Below, piece after piece: positions 1 to 8,935 of a stretch of 64,000 nucleotides of DNA. The notes under the pieces are model-generated. The model was not told the origin of the DNA and ran no database searches. It was given only the letters and a program-made list of their open reading frames with translations. How positions within the stretch are numbered: position 1 is the stretch's first letter; every line of letters starts with the position of its first letter. The position numbers and the translations under genes are program-made. The DNA comes from Kitasatospora fiedleri (lineage in GTDB: Bacteria > Actinomycetota > Actinomycetes > Streptomycetales > Streptomycetaceae): assembly GCF_948472415.1 (NCBI RefSeq), contig NZ_OX419519.1:682001-746000 (forward strand), written 5' to 3'.

Positions 1-705
1 GCGGAGGACGAACGCACCGCGCTGCTGCGGGAGTTCGGGGTCCGGGCGTTCACCTCGCTGCTGTACCCGCACAAGCCGGGCATGGCGGGCTGGCTGAACG
101 GCTGGGCGGCGGAGTTCGCGGGGCGGACGCCCGACTGCCTGCACACCGCGACGCTGTACCCGGAGCCGGGCGTGGCGGGGTACGTCCGGGAGGCGCTGGA
201 GGCCGGGGCGCGGGTGTTCAAGGCGCACGTGCAGGTCGGCGGCTACGATCCGGCCGACGCGCGGCTGGACGCCGCGTGGGGCCTGCTGGCGGAGGCCGGC
301 ACGCCGGTGGTGATCCACTGCGGTTCGGGCCCGGCGCCCGGCGCGCACACCGGGCCGGAGCCGGTCGCCCGGGTGCTGGCCCGGCACCCCCGGCTGACCC
401 TGGTGGTCGCCCACCTGGGCATGCCCGAGTACCGGGAGTTCCTCGACCTGGCCGACCGCCACGCGCGCGTCCACCTGGACACCACCATGGCGTTCACCGA
501 CTTCACCGAGGACCTGATGCCCTTCCCCCGCGAGCTGCTCCCCCGCCTCGCGGACCGCGGCGACCGCGTCCTGCTCGGCACCGACTTCCCCAACATCCCC
601 TACCCGTACCTGCACCAGCTCCGCGCCCTGGAGCGCCTCGGCCTGGGCGCCGGCTGGCTGCGCGCGGTCTGCCACGACAACGCGGCCCGGCTGTTCGGCC
701 GGTGA
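1..705 (+). CDS. Amidohydrolase family 2 protein, 5' end missing
   Basis: The frame is open from base 1 to a TGA at 703-705, so the N-terminus lies outside the window. The protein has the pattern of the amidohydrolase-related TIM-barrel family (PF04909 type). A VIHCGSG strand-end histidine and a VVAHLGMPEY histidine occur mid-protein, and LLGTDFPNIPY near the C-terminus carries the expected metal/catalytic Asp. A terminal NAARLFG motif is typical of the family, in which a nascent helix follows the last barrel strand. Members hydrolyse or decarboxylate small molecules; the substrate cannot be told from this sequence. It reads toward, and is not obviously part of, the siderophore locus, which lies on the other strand. 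Confidence 0.85.
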   Translation, partial: AEDERTALLREFGVRAFTSLLYPHKPGMAGWLNGWAAEFAGRTPDCLHTATLYPEPGVAGYVREALEAGARVFKAHVQVGGYDPADARLDAAWGLLAEAGTPVVIHCGSGPAPGAHTGPEPVARVLARHPRLTLVVAHLGMPEYREFLDLADRHARVHLDTTMAFTDFTEDLMPFPRELLPRLADRGDRVLLGTDFPNIPYPYLHQLRALERLGLGAGWLRAVCHDNAARLFGR

Positions 706-741
706 GACGGCGGCCGGGCCGGGAATGAACGGCGGGCGGGG

Positions 742-1578
742 GTGCTGCGGGCCGGTATGGATCTTTCGCTGCCGCCCGTCGCCCCCGTCCCCTCGCCGTC
801 CGGGGGCCTGACCCGGCACGGCGTCAGTTACGCGCTGCGCACCGGCTTCCGGCCGCTGCTGCTGGACCTGCACGTGCCGGCCGGGGCGGGGCCGTTCCCG
901 GTGGTGGTGTGGCTGCACGGCGGCGCGTTCCGGGCCGGCGACCGCCGCTACCTGCCGGACACGGTGCGGCCCGGCGCGGTGTTCGAGACGCTGGTGGCGG
1001 CGGGCGTCGCGGTCGCGACGGTCGACTACCGGCTCTCCGGCGAGGCCGTCTTCCCGGCCCAGCTGGATGACGTGACGGCCGCGTTGGGCTACCTGCGGTC
1101 GTACGCCGGGGAGTTGGGGCTGGACGTCGACCGGCTCGGGGTGTGGGGCGAGTCCGCGGGGGCGACGCTGGGGGCGCTGGCGGCGCTCACCACGGACGCG
1201 GTGGCGGCCGCGGTCTGCTGGTACCCGCCCACCGACCTGGCCGCCCTCGGCCACGACGGGCCGGACTCCCCGATCACCCAGCTGCTGGGCGGCCCGGCCG
1301 CCGAGCTGCCGGAGGCGGCCGCACTGGCCAGCCCGGCCCGACGGGTCGCGCCGGGCGCCCCGCCGTTCCTGCTGGTGCACGGGGTGCGGGACGAACAGGT
1401 GCCGTTCGCCCAGTCCGAGGTGCTGCACGGGCGGCTGCGCGCGGCGGGCGCCCGCTCGGTGCTGGTGCCGGTCGAGGGCGCCGGGCACTGCTTCGCCGGG
1501 TACCCGGACGTGCCCGGCCTGGTCGCGCAGGCGGTGGCGTTCCTGTCCCGCGAGCTGGCCGCCCGCCCCGCGGGCTGA
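742..1578 (+). CDS. Alpha/beta-hydrolase (HSL/carboxylesterase-like)
   Basis: This 278-residue protein has a full alpha/beta-hydrolase set. HGGAF forms the oxyanion hole, GESAG carries the nucleophile serine, HGVRDEQVP the acid and GAGHCF the histidine. The fold belongs to the BD-FAE/hormone-sensitive-lipase group, so it is probably a cytoplasmic esterase or peptidase acting on a small ester. The start is a GTG at 742; an in-frame ATG at 757 is a credible alternative, since neither has a clean ribosome-binding site. It lies 36 nt after the amidohydrolase and converges with the FecCD permease genes. A role as a siderophore esterase is possible from position alone but nothing in the sequence demands it. 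Confidence 0.85.
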   Translation: MLRAGMDLSLPPVAPVPSPSGGLTRHGVSYALRTGFRPLLLDLHVPAGAGPFPVVVWLHGGAFRAGDRRYLPDTVRPGAVFETLVAAGVAVATVDYRLSGEAVFPAQLDDVTAALGYLRSYAGELGLDVDRLGVWGESAGATLGALAALTTDAVAAAVCWYPPTDLAALGHDGPDSPITQLLGGPAAELPEAAALASPARRVAPGAPPFLLVHGVRDEQVPFAQSEVLHGRLRAAGARSVLVPVEGAGHCFAGYPDVPGLVAQAVAFLSRELAARPAG

Positions 1579-1616
1579 GCGGGCGCGGGGCGGTCCGGGG
1601 CGGTCCGGGGCGGGGT

Positions 1617-1665
1617 CGGCGCGAGACGGGCGGTGGCGGTGCCGGCGCGAGACGGGCGGTGGCGG
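1617..1665. repeat. 23-bp direct repeat, two copies
   Basis: Two identical 23-bp copies occupy 1617-1639 and 1643-1665, separated by 3 nt, between the converging hydrolase and permease genes. The second copy abuts the permease stop codon. Just upstream is a shorter GGTCCGGGGC-type tandem. No strong hairpin terminator is evident in this 88-nt gap. Confidence 0.8.
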
Positions 1666-1666
1666 C

Positions 1667-2751
1667 TCAGGCGGTGCGCCGCCACTGACGGACGATCAGC
1701 CAGAGCAGGTAGCCGCCGCCGACCACGCCGGTCAGCACGCCGACCGGCAGCTGGGTGGGGGCCAACAGCCGCTGCGCGGCCAGGTCGGAGAGGGCCAGCA
1801 GCAGGGCGCCCAGCAGGGCCGAGCCGAGCAGGTTGGGGCCGGTGGCGCGGGTGAGGCGGCGGACGGCCTGCGGGGCCATCAGCGCGACGAACGGGACCGG
1901 CCCGGCGGCGGCGGTCGCCGCGGCGGTGAGCGCGACGCCGACCAGCACCAGCCAGACCTGTACGGCCTCGGTGCGCACGCCCAGCGAGGCGGCCGTGTCG
2001 TCGCCCATCTCCAGCATCCGCAGCGGGCGGCCGAGCAGCACCGCGGCGGGCAGCAGGACCAACAGGGCGAGCGCCATCGGCGTGCAGTGCTCCCAGCCGC
2101 GGGCGTTGAGGCTGCCGGTGAGCCAGACCGCGGCGCTCTGGGCGTCGCTGAACGAGGCCCGGGCGATCAGGTAGGCGTTGAGCGAGGCGAGCAGCGAGGA
2201 GACGCCGATGCCGACCAGGACCAGCCGGTAGCCCTGGGTGCCGCCGCGCCGGGCCAGCAGGTAGACCAGCAGCGAGGTGGCCAGCCCGCCGACCACCGCC
2301 CCGCCGGCGACGGTGGCCGCGCCGCCGCCGATCAGCAGGATGACGACGAGCGCGCCGGTCGCCGAGCCGACGGTGAAGCCGATGACGTCGGGGCTGCCCA
2401 GCGGGTTGCGGGCCAGGGTCTGGAAGAGCGACCGGCGAGCCCGAGCGCCGCGCCGACCAGCAGCGCGGTGAGCAGCCGGGGCAGCCGCACCTCCATGACG
2501 ATGTAGCGGTCGGCGCGCCGGCCGCCGCCGCCGAGGATGTCGAGCACGTCCCGGACCGGCAGCGGGTAGTCGCCGGCGGTGAGGGTCCACGCGGCGGTGC
2601 CGAGCAGGGCGAGCAGCAGCAGGCCGGCCACCAGGGTGGCGCGCGGGTGCCAGCGCAGCGAGCGCCCGCCGGGCAGCGGCAGCGACCGGATCGGCAGCGG
2701 GCGGGCCGGGGGCGTGGCGGGCGGGGCGTCGATGACGGGGGTGGGGTTCAC
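1667..2751 (-). CDS. FecCD-family ferric-siderophore permease (frameshifted)
   Basis: Integral-membrane permease of an iron-siderophore ABC importer (FecCD/BtuC family). After a Pro-rich N-terminal tail come about nine hydrophobic segments, with the family hallmark RLPRLLTALLVGAALGLAG followed by FQTLARNPLGSPDVIGF. These two halves of the hallmark lie in different frames that join near 2430, which I read as a one-base consensus error, not a broken gene. The GTG start at 2751 overlaps the upstream permease stop by 4 nt (GTGA), indicating translational coupling. Last gene of the SIP-FecCD-FecCD operon. With its partner it would form the membrane channel for the ferric siderophore; no ATPase subunit gene is in the window. 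Confidence 0.88.
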
Positions 2752-3800
2752 AGGCGGGCGATCCTCCGGCCGCGCACCAGCGCGATGAAGAGCGGGGCGC
2801 CGAGGAAGGCGGTGACCACGCCGACCTGGAGTTCGGCGGGGCGGAGCAGGAGCCGGCCGAGGATGTCGGAGGCGAGCAGCAGGACGGGGGCGAGGGCCGC
2901 CGAGAGCAGCATGATCCAGCGCTGGTCGGGGCCGCAGAGGCGGCGGGCCAGGTGCGGGACGGCGAGGCCGACGAAGGCGATCGGGCCGACGGCGGCGGTG
3001 GCGGCGCCGCACAGCAGGGTGATGGCGAGCAGGCTGAGGGCGCGGGTGCGGCCGGGGTGGGCGCCGAGGGCGTGGCCGGTGTCGTCGCCGAGGGCGAGCG
3101 CGTTGAGCGGGCGGCCGAGCAGCAGCGCGAGCACCCCGCCGACCAGCAGGAACGGCAGCACCTGGCCGACGGCGGCGGAGTCGACGCCGGCGAAGGTGCC
3201 GATCTGCCAGTAGCGGAAGCGGTTGAGGGTGAGCGGGTCGAGCAGCACCAGGGCGTTGACGAAGGCGGTGAGCACGGCGGTGACGGCGGTGCCGGCCAGC
3301 GCGAGCCGGGCGGGGGTGGCGGAGGCCCGGCCGCTGCCGCCGAGGAGTTGCACGACGAACGCGGCGACGGCGGCGCCGAGCAGCGCGAACCAGACGAAGG
3401 CGTGGAAGGTGCGCAGGTCGAACAGGGCGGTGCCGGCGGCGACGGCGGCCGCGGCGCCGCCGTTGATGCCGAGCAGGCCGGGGTCGGCGAGCGGGTTGCG
3501 GGTGAGGGCCTGCATCATCGCGCCGGAGATGCCGAGCGCCGCGCCGACGGTGACGCCGAGCAGGGTGCGCGGGATGCGCGAGTGGTGGACGACGATCCAG
3601 TCCTCGCCGGTCGGGTCGCGGTGCAGCAGGACGTGCAGCACCTGCCCGGGGGCGATGGCGCGGGCGCCGACGCCCAGCGAGAGGACGGCCAGGACGGCGA
3701 GCAGGGCGAGGGCGCCGAACAGCCAGGCGGTGCGGCGGGCGGCGGTGGTGGCGGCGCGGCGGGGCTTGGCGACCGGCCGGGCGGAGACGTGCGTGCTCAT
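2748..3800 (-). CDS. FecCD-family ferric-siderophore permease
   Basis: Intact 350-residue permease with a basic N-terminus, a first membrane segment around residues 25-50 and the family signature PRTLLGVTVGAALGISGAM then LTRNPLADPGLLG near residues 80-115. Length and hydropathy match FepD/FecD proteins, which form one half of the translocation pore and pair with a second permease, here the downstream gene. The ATG at 3800 overlaps the stop of the siderophore-interacting protein gene (ATGA), so the three genes are probably one transcript controlled from the iron box at 4731. The matching ATPase must be encoded elsewhere. Confidence 0.93.
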   Translation of the reverse strand: MSTHVSARPVAKPRRAATTAARRTAWLFGALALLAVLAVLSLGVGARAIAPGQVLHVLLHRDPTGEDWIVVHHSRIPRTLLGVTVGAALGISGAMMQALTRNPLADPGLLGINGGAAAAVAAGTALFDLRTFHAFVWFALLGAAVAAFVVQLLGGSGRASATPARLALAGTAVTAVLTAFVNALVLLDPLTLNRFRYWQIGTFAGVDSAAVGQVLPFLLVGGVLALLLGRPLNALALGDDTGHALGAHPGRTRALSLLAITLLCGAATAAVGPIAFVGLAVPHLARRLCGPDQRWIMLLSAALAPVLLLASDILGRLLLRPAELQVGVVTAFLGAPLFIALVRGRRIARL

Positions 3801-4630
3801 GCGTGCGGGGTGTGCTCGTCCTCGTGGTGGTCGTGGTTGGCGGTGCCGCGCTTCCAGTAGCCGTCGACGTCGACCTGGTCGCGGCCGAGGCCGCGTTCGT
3901 TGCGCAGGTGGCGGCGGATCGGACGGAGCGTGTGGGCCTCGCCGGCGATCCAGGCGAAGCCCATGCCGGGCGGCAGTTCGGCGGCGCGCACGGCGCGTTC
4001 GAGGTGGTCGGTGGTGCCGGGGGCGGCGGCGCCGCGGTGCAGCCAGACGACGGTGGCGTCGGCGGTGGTGGCGAGGTGCTGCTCGTCCTCGGGGCCGGGG
4101 ACCTCGGCGAAGGCGAGCACCTTGACGCCGGCGGGCAGCATCTCCAGCCAGCGGGCGAGCGCGGGCAGCGCGGTCTCGTCGGCGCCGAGCAGGTACCAGT
4201 CGTGGACGAAGTCGATCTCCTCGGAGCCGCGCGGCCCGAACACGCCGAGCTTCATGCCGGGCCGGGCGGCGGCGGCCCAGCCGGAGCCGACGCCGGTGCC
4301 GTGCAGCACCATGTCGATGTCGAGTTCGCGGGCCTCGCGCCGGTACTGGCGGATCGTGTAGTCCCGGGTGATGGGCTCCACGGGGGCGTCCATCCAGGTG
4401 TCGTTCTCGACCACGGGTTCGGTCGGCAGGTCGTGGCCGGGCGCGGCGAAGCAGAGCTTGACGTGGTCGGTGGGGGCCTGTTCGCAGAAGCCGTCGAGGG
4501 CGTCGCCGGCGAAGGTGACCCTGACCGTGCCGGGGGTGATCCGCTGGACCCGCTTGACGTCCAGCAGGCGGTACTTGAGCGGGTGGCGGACGATCCGCAT
4601 CCGCGGGGGCACGGTCGTGGTGGTGGTCAT
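3797..4630 (-). CDS. Siderophore-interacting protein (FAD ferric reductase)
   Basis: A 277-residue SIP/ViuB-family flavoprotein. The N-terminal barrel carries RDYTIRQY, the R-x-Y-T motif that contacts FAD, followed by a GPRGS loop; the C-terminal half (LLGADETALPALARWL, WIAGEA) is the NAD(P)H-binding-like lobe. Such enzymes release iron from imported ferric siderophores by reduction in the cytoplasm. The last residues are His/Asp/Glu-rich. The ATG at 4630 is the longest start and lies about 100 nt from an iron box at 4731-4749. First gene of an operon with the two permeases (4-nt overlap with the next). A second in-frame ATG ten codons in is a possible alternative start. Confidence 0.93.
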   Translation of the reverse strand: MTTTTTVPPRMRIVRHPLKYRLLDVKRVQRITPGTVRVTFAGDALDGFCEQAPTDHVKLCFAAPGHDLPTEPVVENDTWMDAPVEPITRDYTIRQYRREARELDIDMVLHGTGVGSGWAAAARPGMKLGVFGPRGSEEIDFVHDWYLLGADETALPALARWLEMLPAGVKVLAFAEVPGPEDEQHLATTADATVVWLHRGAAAPGTTDHLERAVRAAELPPGMGFAWIAGEAHTLRPIRRHLRNERGLGRDQVDVDGYWKRGTANHDHHEDEHTPHA

Positions 4631-4730
4631 CGGTCAGCCCATTCGATCGGTGGTGGCCGGGGTGCCGCGCGCCGCCGCACCCGTGCCCCCGGCGGGGGCG
4701 GGGTGCGGCGGCGACAGCGTGCGCCTGCGC

Positions 4731-4749
4731 TTAGGCTAGCCTAACCTTC
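4731..4749 (-). promoter_or_regulatory. Iron box (IdeR/DmdR1-type operator) upstream of SIP operon
   Basis: Contains the perfect 14-bp palindrome TTAGGCTAGCCTAA. On the - strand the 19-mer matches the actinobacterial iron-box consensus TTAGGTTAGGCTAACCTAA at 16 of 19 positions. It overlaps the TAA stop codon of the upstream ABC exporter gene and sits about 100 nt before the SIP start, so it probably makes the uptake genes a separate iron-repressed unit. Confidence 0.85.
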
Positions 4750-6478
4750 TCCTCGCCGGAAGGGTGACCCGCCCCCGCCGCCGCGTCCGCTGACAGCTGG
4801 TCAGCGACCACCCGCCCGGCGTCCAGCCGGACCACCCGGGGCAGCCGGGCGATGGTGGCCGGGCGGTGCGCGATGACGATCAGCGTGCAGTCGGCGCGCA
4901 GCTCGTCCAGGGCGTGCTCCAGCCGGGCGGCGGTGACCGGGTCGATGTCCGCGGTGGCCTCGTCCAGCACCAGCACCGCCGGGTCGGCCAGCACCGCGCG
5001 CACCACGCCGAGGATCTGCCGCTCCCCCGCCGACAGCCGGGCGCCGCGCTGCCCGACCTCGGCGTCCGGGCCGCCCAGGCCGTCCAGCCACTGCGTCAGG
5101 CCGAGCCGCTCCACCGCCCGTTCGATCGCCGCCCGGTCGGGCTCGCCGCGCACCAGCGCCAGGTTCTCCGCGACGGTGCCGGTGACCAGCCGCACCTCCT
5201 GCGGGACGAGCACGATCCGGCGGCGCAGCTGCCGCTCGGGCAGCTCGGCCAGCGGGGCGCCGGCGAAGGTCACCCGGCCCGCGTCGGGGGCGTACAGGCC
5301 GCACAGCAGCTTGGAGAGCGTGGTCTTGCCGGAGCCGGTCTCGCCGACCACGCCGGTCCGGCTGCCGGGCGGGAACGCCAGGGTGACGCCGTGCAGGTCG
5401 GGGCCGTCCGCGCGGTAGCCGAAGTCGACGCCCTCGCAGCGCAGTTCGCCGCGCTCGGGCAGGCCGTCGACCTCCTCGGAGGGCGCGGCGGCGGTGGTCG
5501 CGGAGAGCAGGTCGAGCAGCCGGGCCAGGCCGGTGCGGGCGGTGGCGACCTCGCCGACCAGCTGCGAGAGGTCGGTGAACGAGTCGAACAGGTTGCGGCT
5601 GGCCACCACGAACACCACCACGGTGGTGACGCCGATCGCGTCCCGGGTGACCAGCCAGCCGCCGACGGCGAGCAGGGCGACCAGCGCCAGGCCCTCGATC
5701 AGGCTGACCAGGTCGATCCGGTTCTCCACCCGCAGCGCCCGCCGGGCCGCCCGCACCGCGTGCCGGTTCTCCCGGTCGAAGCGCCGGGTCCAGCCGGTCA
5801 GGCCGCGCGAGGTCTGGAGCGCCTCGCGGGCGGTCAGCGTCTCGGTGAAGGTGGCCGCGACGGTGGCCTCGGCGCTCGCCTTGCCGCCGAACGCCGCCGC
5901 CGCGTCGCGCTGGAACCAGCGGTCACCAGCAGGGTGGGCGGCAGGAACACCACTAGCTGGACCAGCAGCAACTGCCAGGAGTACCCGGCCAGTACGGCCA
6001 GCGTGAAGCCGAGGGTGGCCAGCGCGGAGACCAGGTTGCGCAGGTGCAGCCGGACGAACGCGGCCAGCGCGGCCACCTCGCCGGTGGCGCGGCGCAGCAG
6101 GTCGCCGCTGCGGTGGGTCTCCAGGAAGCGCAGCGGCGCGGTGGCCAGGTTCTCCACCGCCTGCTCGCGCAGGGTGCGCACCACGTCCTCGCCGCTGCGG
6201 ATCAGCAGCAGCTCGCCGACCCGGGCCAGCACCAGTTGGACGGCGGCGAGCCCGGTGAGCAGGGCGACGGCCAGGCCGAGCCCGCCCCGGTCCTTGTGGA
6301 ACAGCGCGCCGGTGGCTAGGCCCACCAGCGGGGCGACCGCCACCAGCGCGGCGGAGTCGGCGAGTCCGACGCCGAGCGCGACGGCGAGCCGGACCCGGTG
6401 CGGGCGGAGGTAGGGCAGGGCGCGGCGCAGCACGCCGCGCTCGTCGGCCTCCTCGCGCAGCAGCGGCTGATCAGCCAC
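4731..6478 (-). CDS. ABC exporter, TMD-NBD half-transporter 2 (catalytic Walker B; frameshifted)
   Basis: Fused membrane and ATPase domains of an ABC type IV exporter. About six membrane segments occupy the first 300 residues. Then come Walker A GETGSGKTT, a Q-loop PQE, the signature variant LSAGERQ and Walker B VLVLDEATADID, which has the catalytic Glu. The frame changes near 5920 inside the membrane domain while both halves remain recognisable, so I treat it as a consensus error. The GTG start at 6478 overlaps the upstream half-transporter stop by 8 nt. It pairs with the gene at 6471-8550 as a heterodimer, likely exporting the siderophore or a precursor (inferred from position between the NRPS/MbtH genes and the uptake operon). 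Confidence 0.88.
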
Positions 6479-8550
6479 GGGTGGCCTCCACGAGGTTTGG
6501 TGACACGCCGTCGGTGCCGGTCGGGTCGGCGACGCCGGTCGGGTCGGCGGTGCCGGACGGGTCGGCGGTCCCGGACGGGTCGGTGGCGCGGGGCGGGCCG
6601 TCGGCGCCGGACGGGTCGGGGTCGGCGGATGGGTCGCCGGTGCCGGACGGGTCGGGGTCGGCGGTCGGGTCGCCGGTCCGGGGGGCGTGGAGTTCGACCA
6701 CCCGGTCGGCGGCGGCCAGCACGGCGGCGCGGTGGGTGGCGAACAGCAGGGTGCGGCGGCCCTCGGCCCAGGCGCGCAGCCGCTCCAGGACCAGGGCCTC
6801 GGTGGCGGTGTCGAGCGCGGAGGTGGCGTCGTCGAGCAGCAGCACGGCGGGGTCACCGAGCAGCGCGCGGGCGATGGCCAGGCGCTGGACCTGGCCGCCG
6901 GACAGCGCGGTGCCGCCCTCGCCGAGTTCGGTGGCGTAGCCGTCGGGCATGGCGGCGAGCTGGTCGTGCAGCCCGGCGGTGCGGCAGGCCCGTTCGAGCG
7001 CCTCCGGCGGGAGGTCGCGGCCCAGGCGCAGGTTGTCGGCGACGGTGCCGGAGAGCAGCACCGGCCGCTGGGCGACGTAGGCGATCCGGGCCCGGACCTC
7101 GTCCAGGCGGGCGGCGCGCAGGTCGGTGCCGCCGTAGCGGACGGTGCCCTCGTCGGGGTCGTCGAGGCGGACGCCGAGCCGCAGCAGGGTGCTCTTGCCC
7201 GCGCCGGTGGCGCCGTGCAGGGCGACGAACTCGCCCGGGGCGACGGCCAGTCCGACCGGTCCGAGGACGGTCTTGCCGTCCCGCCGGGCGATCGCCCCGG
7301 TGAACTCCAGCGCGCCCGCCACCGGCAGCTCCACCGGCTCGGCCGGGTCGGTGACGCCCGCGCCGATGGACAGCGCCTCGTCGATCCGGGCGGCGGCCAC
7401 GTCGGCCTGGCCGCGTTCGAGCAGCCGGTCGACCAGGACCCGGGTGGCGAGGGTGACGATGGCCATCCAGGTGGTGAAGGCGACCAGTCCGCCGACGGTC
7501 AGGTGCCCGTCCAGCACGGCGAGGCCGCCGAGGCCGACCCCGGCGGCGACGGCCAGCCGCGGGACGAGCGGGGCGACGGCGGCCCAGCCGGCCTCGATCC
7601 GGGCGGCGGTGACGGTGCGCCGGGTGACCTCGGCGCTGGCGGTGTGGTGCCGGTCGACCAGCGGGCGGTGGCCGCCGGTGCCGCGCAGGCCGGTGCCGAG
7701 CTGGAGCAGGTCGGCGACGGCGTCGGCCCGGCGGCCGTGGGCGGCGGCCAGGTCGGCGGAGGCGGCGGCGAACCGGCGCGGGTAGTACAGGTTGACCCAG
7801 ACCAGGAACGGCAGGGTGGCCAGGGTGACCAGCAGCAGGCTCAGGTCGAGCGCGCCGATCGCGGGCAGCACGGTGACGAAGGTGGTGCCGAGCACCACCC
7901 AGATCGCCAGGCCGTGCACCCACTCGCGGACCAGGTCGGTGTCCCGGGTGGCGCGCATCGCCAGGTCGCCGTGGCCGCGCGAGGCGAGCGCGGCCCGGTC
8001 CAGGCCGGCCAGGTGGCGCAGCAGCCGCCCGCGCAGGTCGGCGCCGACCTTGGCGTCCGCGTACCCGGCCCAGTACTGCCAGCCGTACAGGCCGGCGAAC
8101 TGGACCAGCGCGGCGAGCGCGGTGGCGGCCGCCCAGCGCAGCAGGGCGCCGCTGTCGTGCTTCTCCAGGCCGTCGTCCAGCGCCTTCTGCACGCACCACG
8201 GGACGGCGAGCAGGGCGAGCTGGCGGATCGCGGCGGCGGTCATCGCGGCGGCGACGGTGGCCCGGTGCGGGCGCAGCGCGCCGCGCAGCAGGGCCTTGGC
8301 CCGGCGGCGGCGCTCGGCGGAGAGCGCGGTGGGCGGGAGGTCCTCGTCGGCGAGGTCGTCGGGGGTGAGGTCGTCGGGGTGAGGCCGTCGGGGACGAGGC
8401 CGTCCGGAGCGGGACCGTCGGGGGTGGGGCCGTCGCCGTCGGGTTCCCGGGGGTGCGGCCGTCGACGGCGGTGGGGTCGGGGCTGGCGGGGTCGCCGTCG
8501 GGCGGGCCGGCGGCGGGGGCTGGCTGGTGGGTGCTCACGGCGTTGGCCAT
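6471..8550 (-). CDS. ABC exporter, TMD-NBD half-transporter 1 (degenerate Walker B; frameshifted)
   Basis: Second half of the exporter pair. It has an unusual Pro/Asp/Gly-rich N-terminal extension of about 60 residues (PDG repeats), six membrane segments, Walker A GATGAGKST, canonical signature LSGGQ, and Walker B VLLLDDATSALD, in which the catalytic Glu is replaced by Asp. A C-terminal tail of repeated DPSGTADPSGT-like units follows the NBD. Frames switch near 8450 and 8378. At the second site the DNA repeat TCGTCGGGGGTGAGG is short by one G compared with its neighbour copy, direct evidence of a homopolymer error. The ATG at 8550 is the best start. It lies downstream of mbtH in the same orientation. 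Confidence 0.85.
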
Positions 8551-8640
8551 CCGTCGGGTAGCGGGTTCGCGGGGCGCGGCGGAGGGGGCGGCCCGGGTGG
8601 GCGGGCCGCCCTCGCGGCGGGCTGCTGGTGGGAGGGGAGG

Positions 8641-8853
8641 TCAGGCGGTGCGGGCGACCAGGCTGGCGGGGCGCAGGTCGGTCCAGTGCGCGTCGATGTA
8701 CGCGGTGGCGCCCTCCCGGGTGTCCTCGCCGTGGACGGTGCGCCAGCCGGCCGGGACCTCGGCGAAGGCGGGCCACAGCGAGTGCTGGTTCTCGTCGTTG
8801 ACCAGCACCAGGTAGCGGGCGTCGTCGTCCTCGAACGGGTTGGTGGAAGCCAT
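8641..8853 (-). CDS. MbtH-like NRPS accessory protein
   Basis: This 70-residue protein carries the MbtH fingerprint: [14 protein letters not shown], and WTDLRP near the C-terminus. MbtH proteins bind and activate or solubilise adenylation domains. It lies directly after the second NRPS gene (82 nt) and before the exporter pair, all in the same direction, which marks it as the partner of both NRPSs. A GAGGAG ribosome-binding site sits about 8 nt before the ATG at 8853. Confidence 0.96.
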   Translation of the reverse strand: MASTNPFEDDDARYLVLVNDENQHSLWPAFAEVPAGWRTVHGEDTREGATAYIDAHWTDLRPASLVARTA

Positions 8854-8935
8854 CGGGGTGTTCTCCTCGTCGCGGGTGGTGCGGGGCGGGTGGTGCGGGG
8901 TGGAGCGGGACGGTGGCGGGTGGGGGGTCGGCGGG

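Noticed and set aside
1..1578. Counting the amidohydrolase and alpha/beta-hydrolase as siderophore genes
   Set aside because: They are on the opposite strand, lack an iron box and have no family link to siderophore chemistry; only the hydrolase remains a weak candidate.
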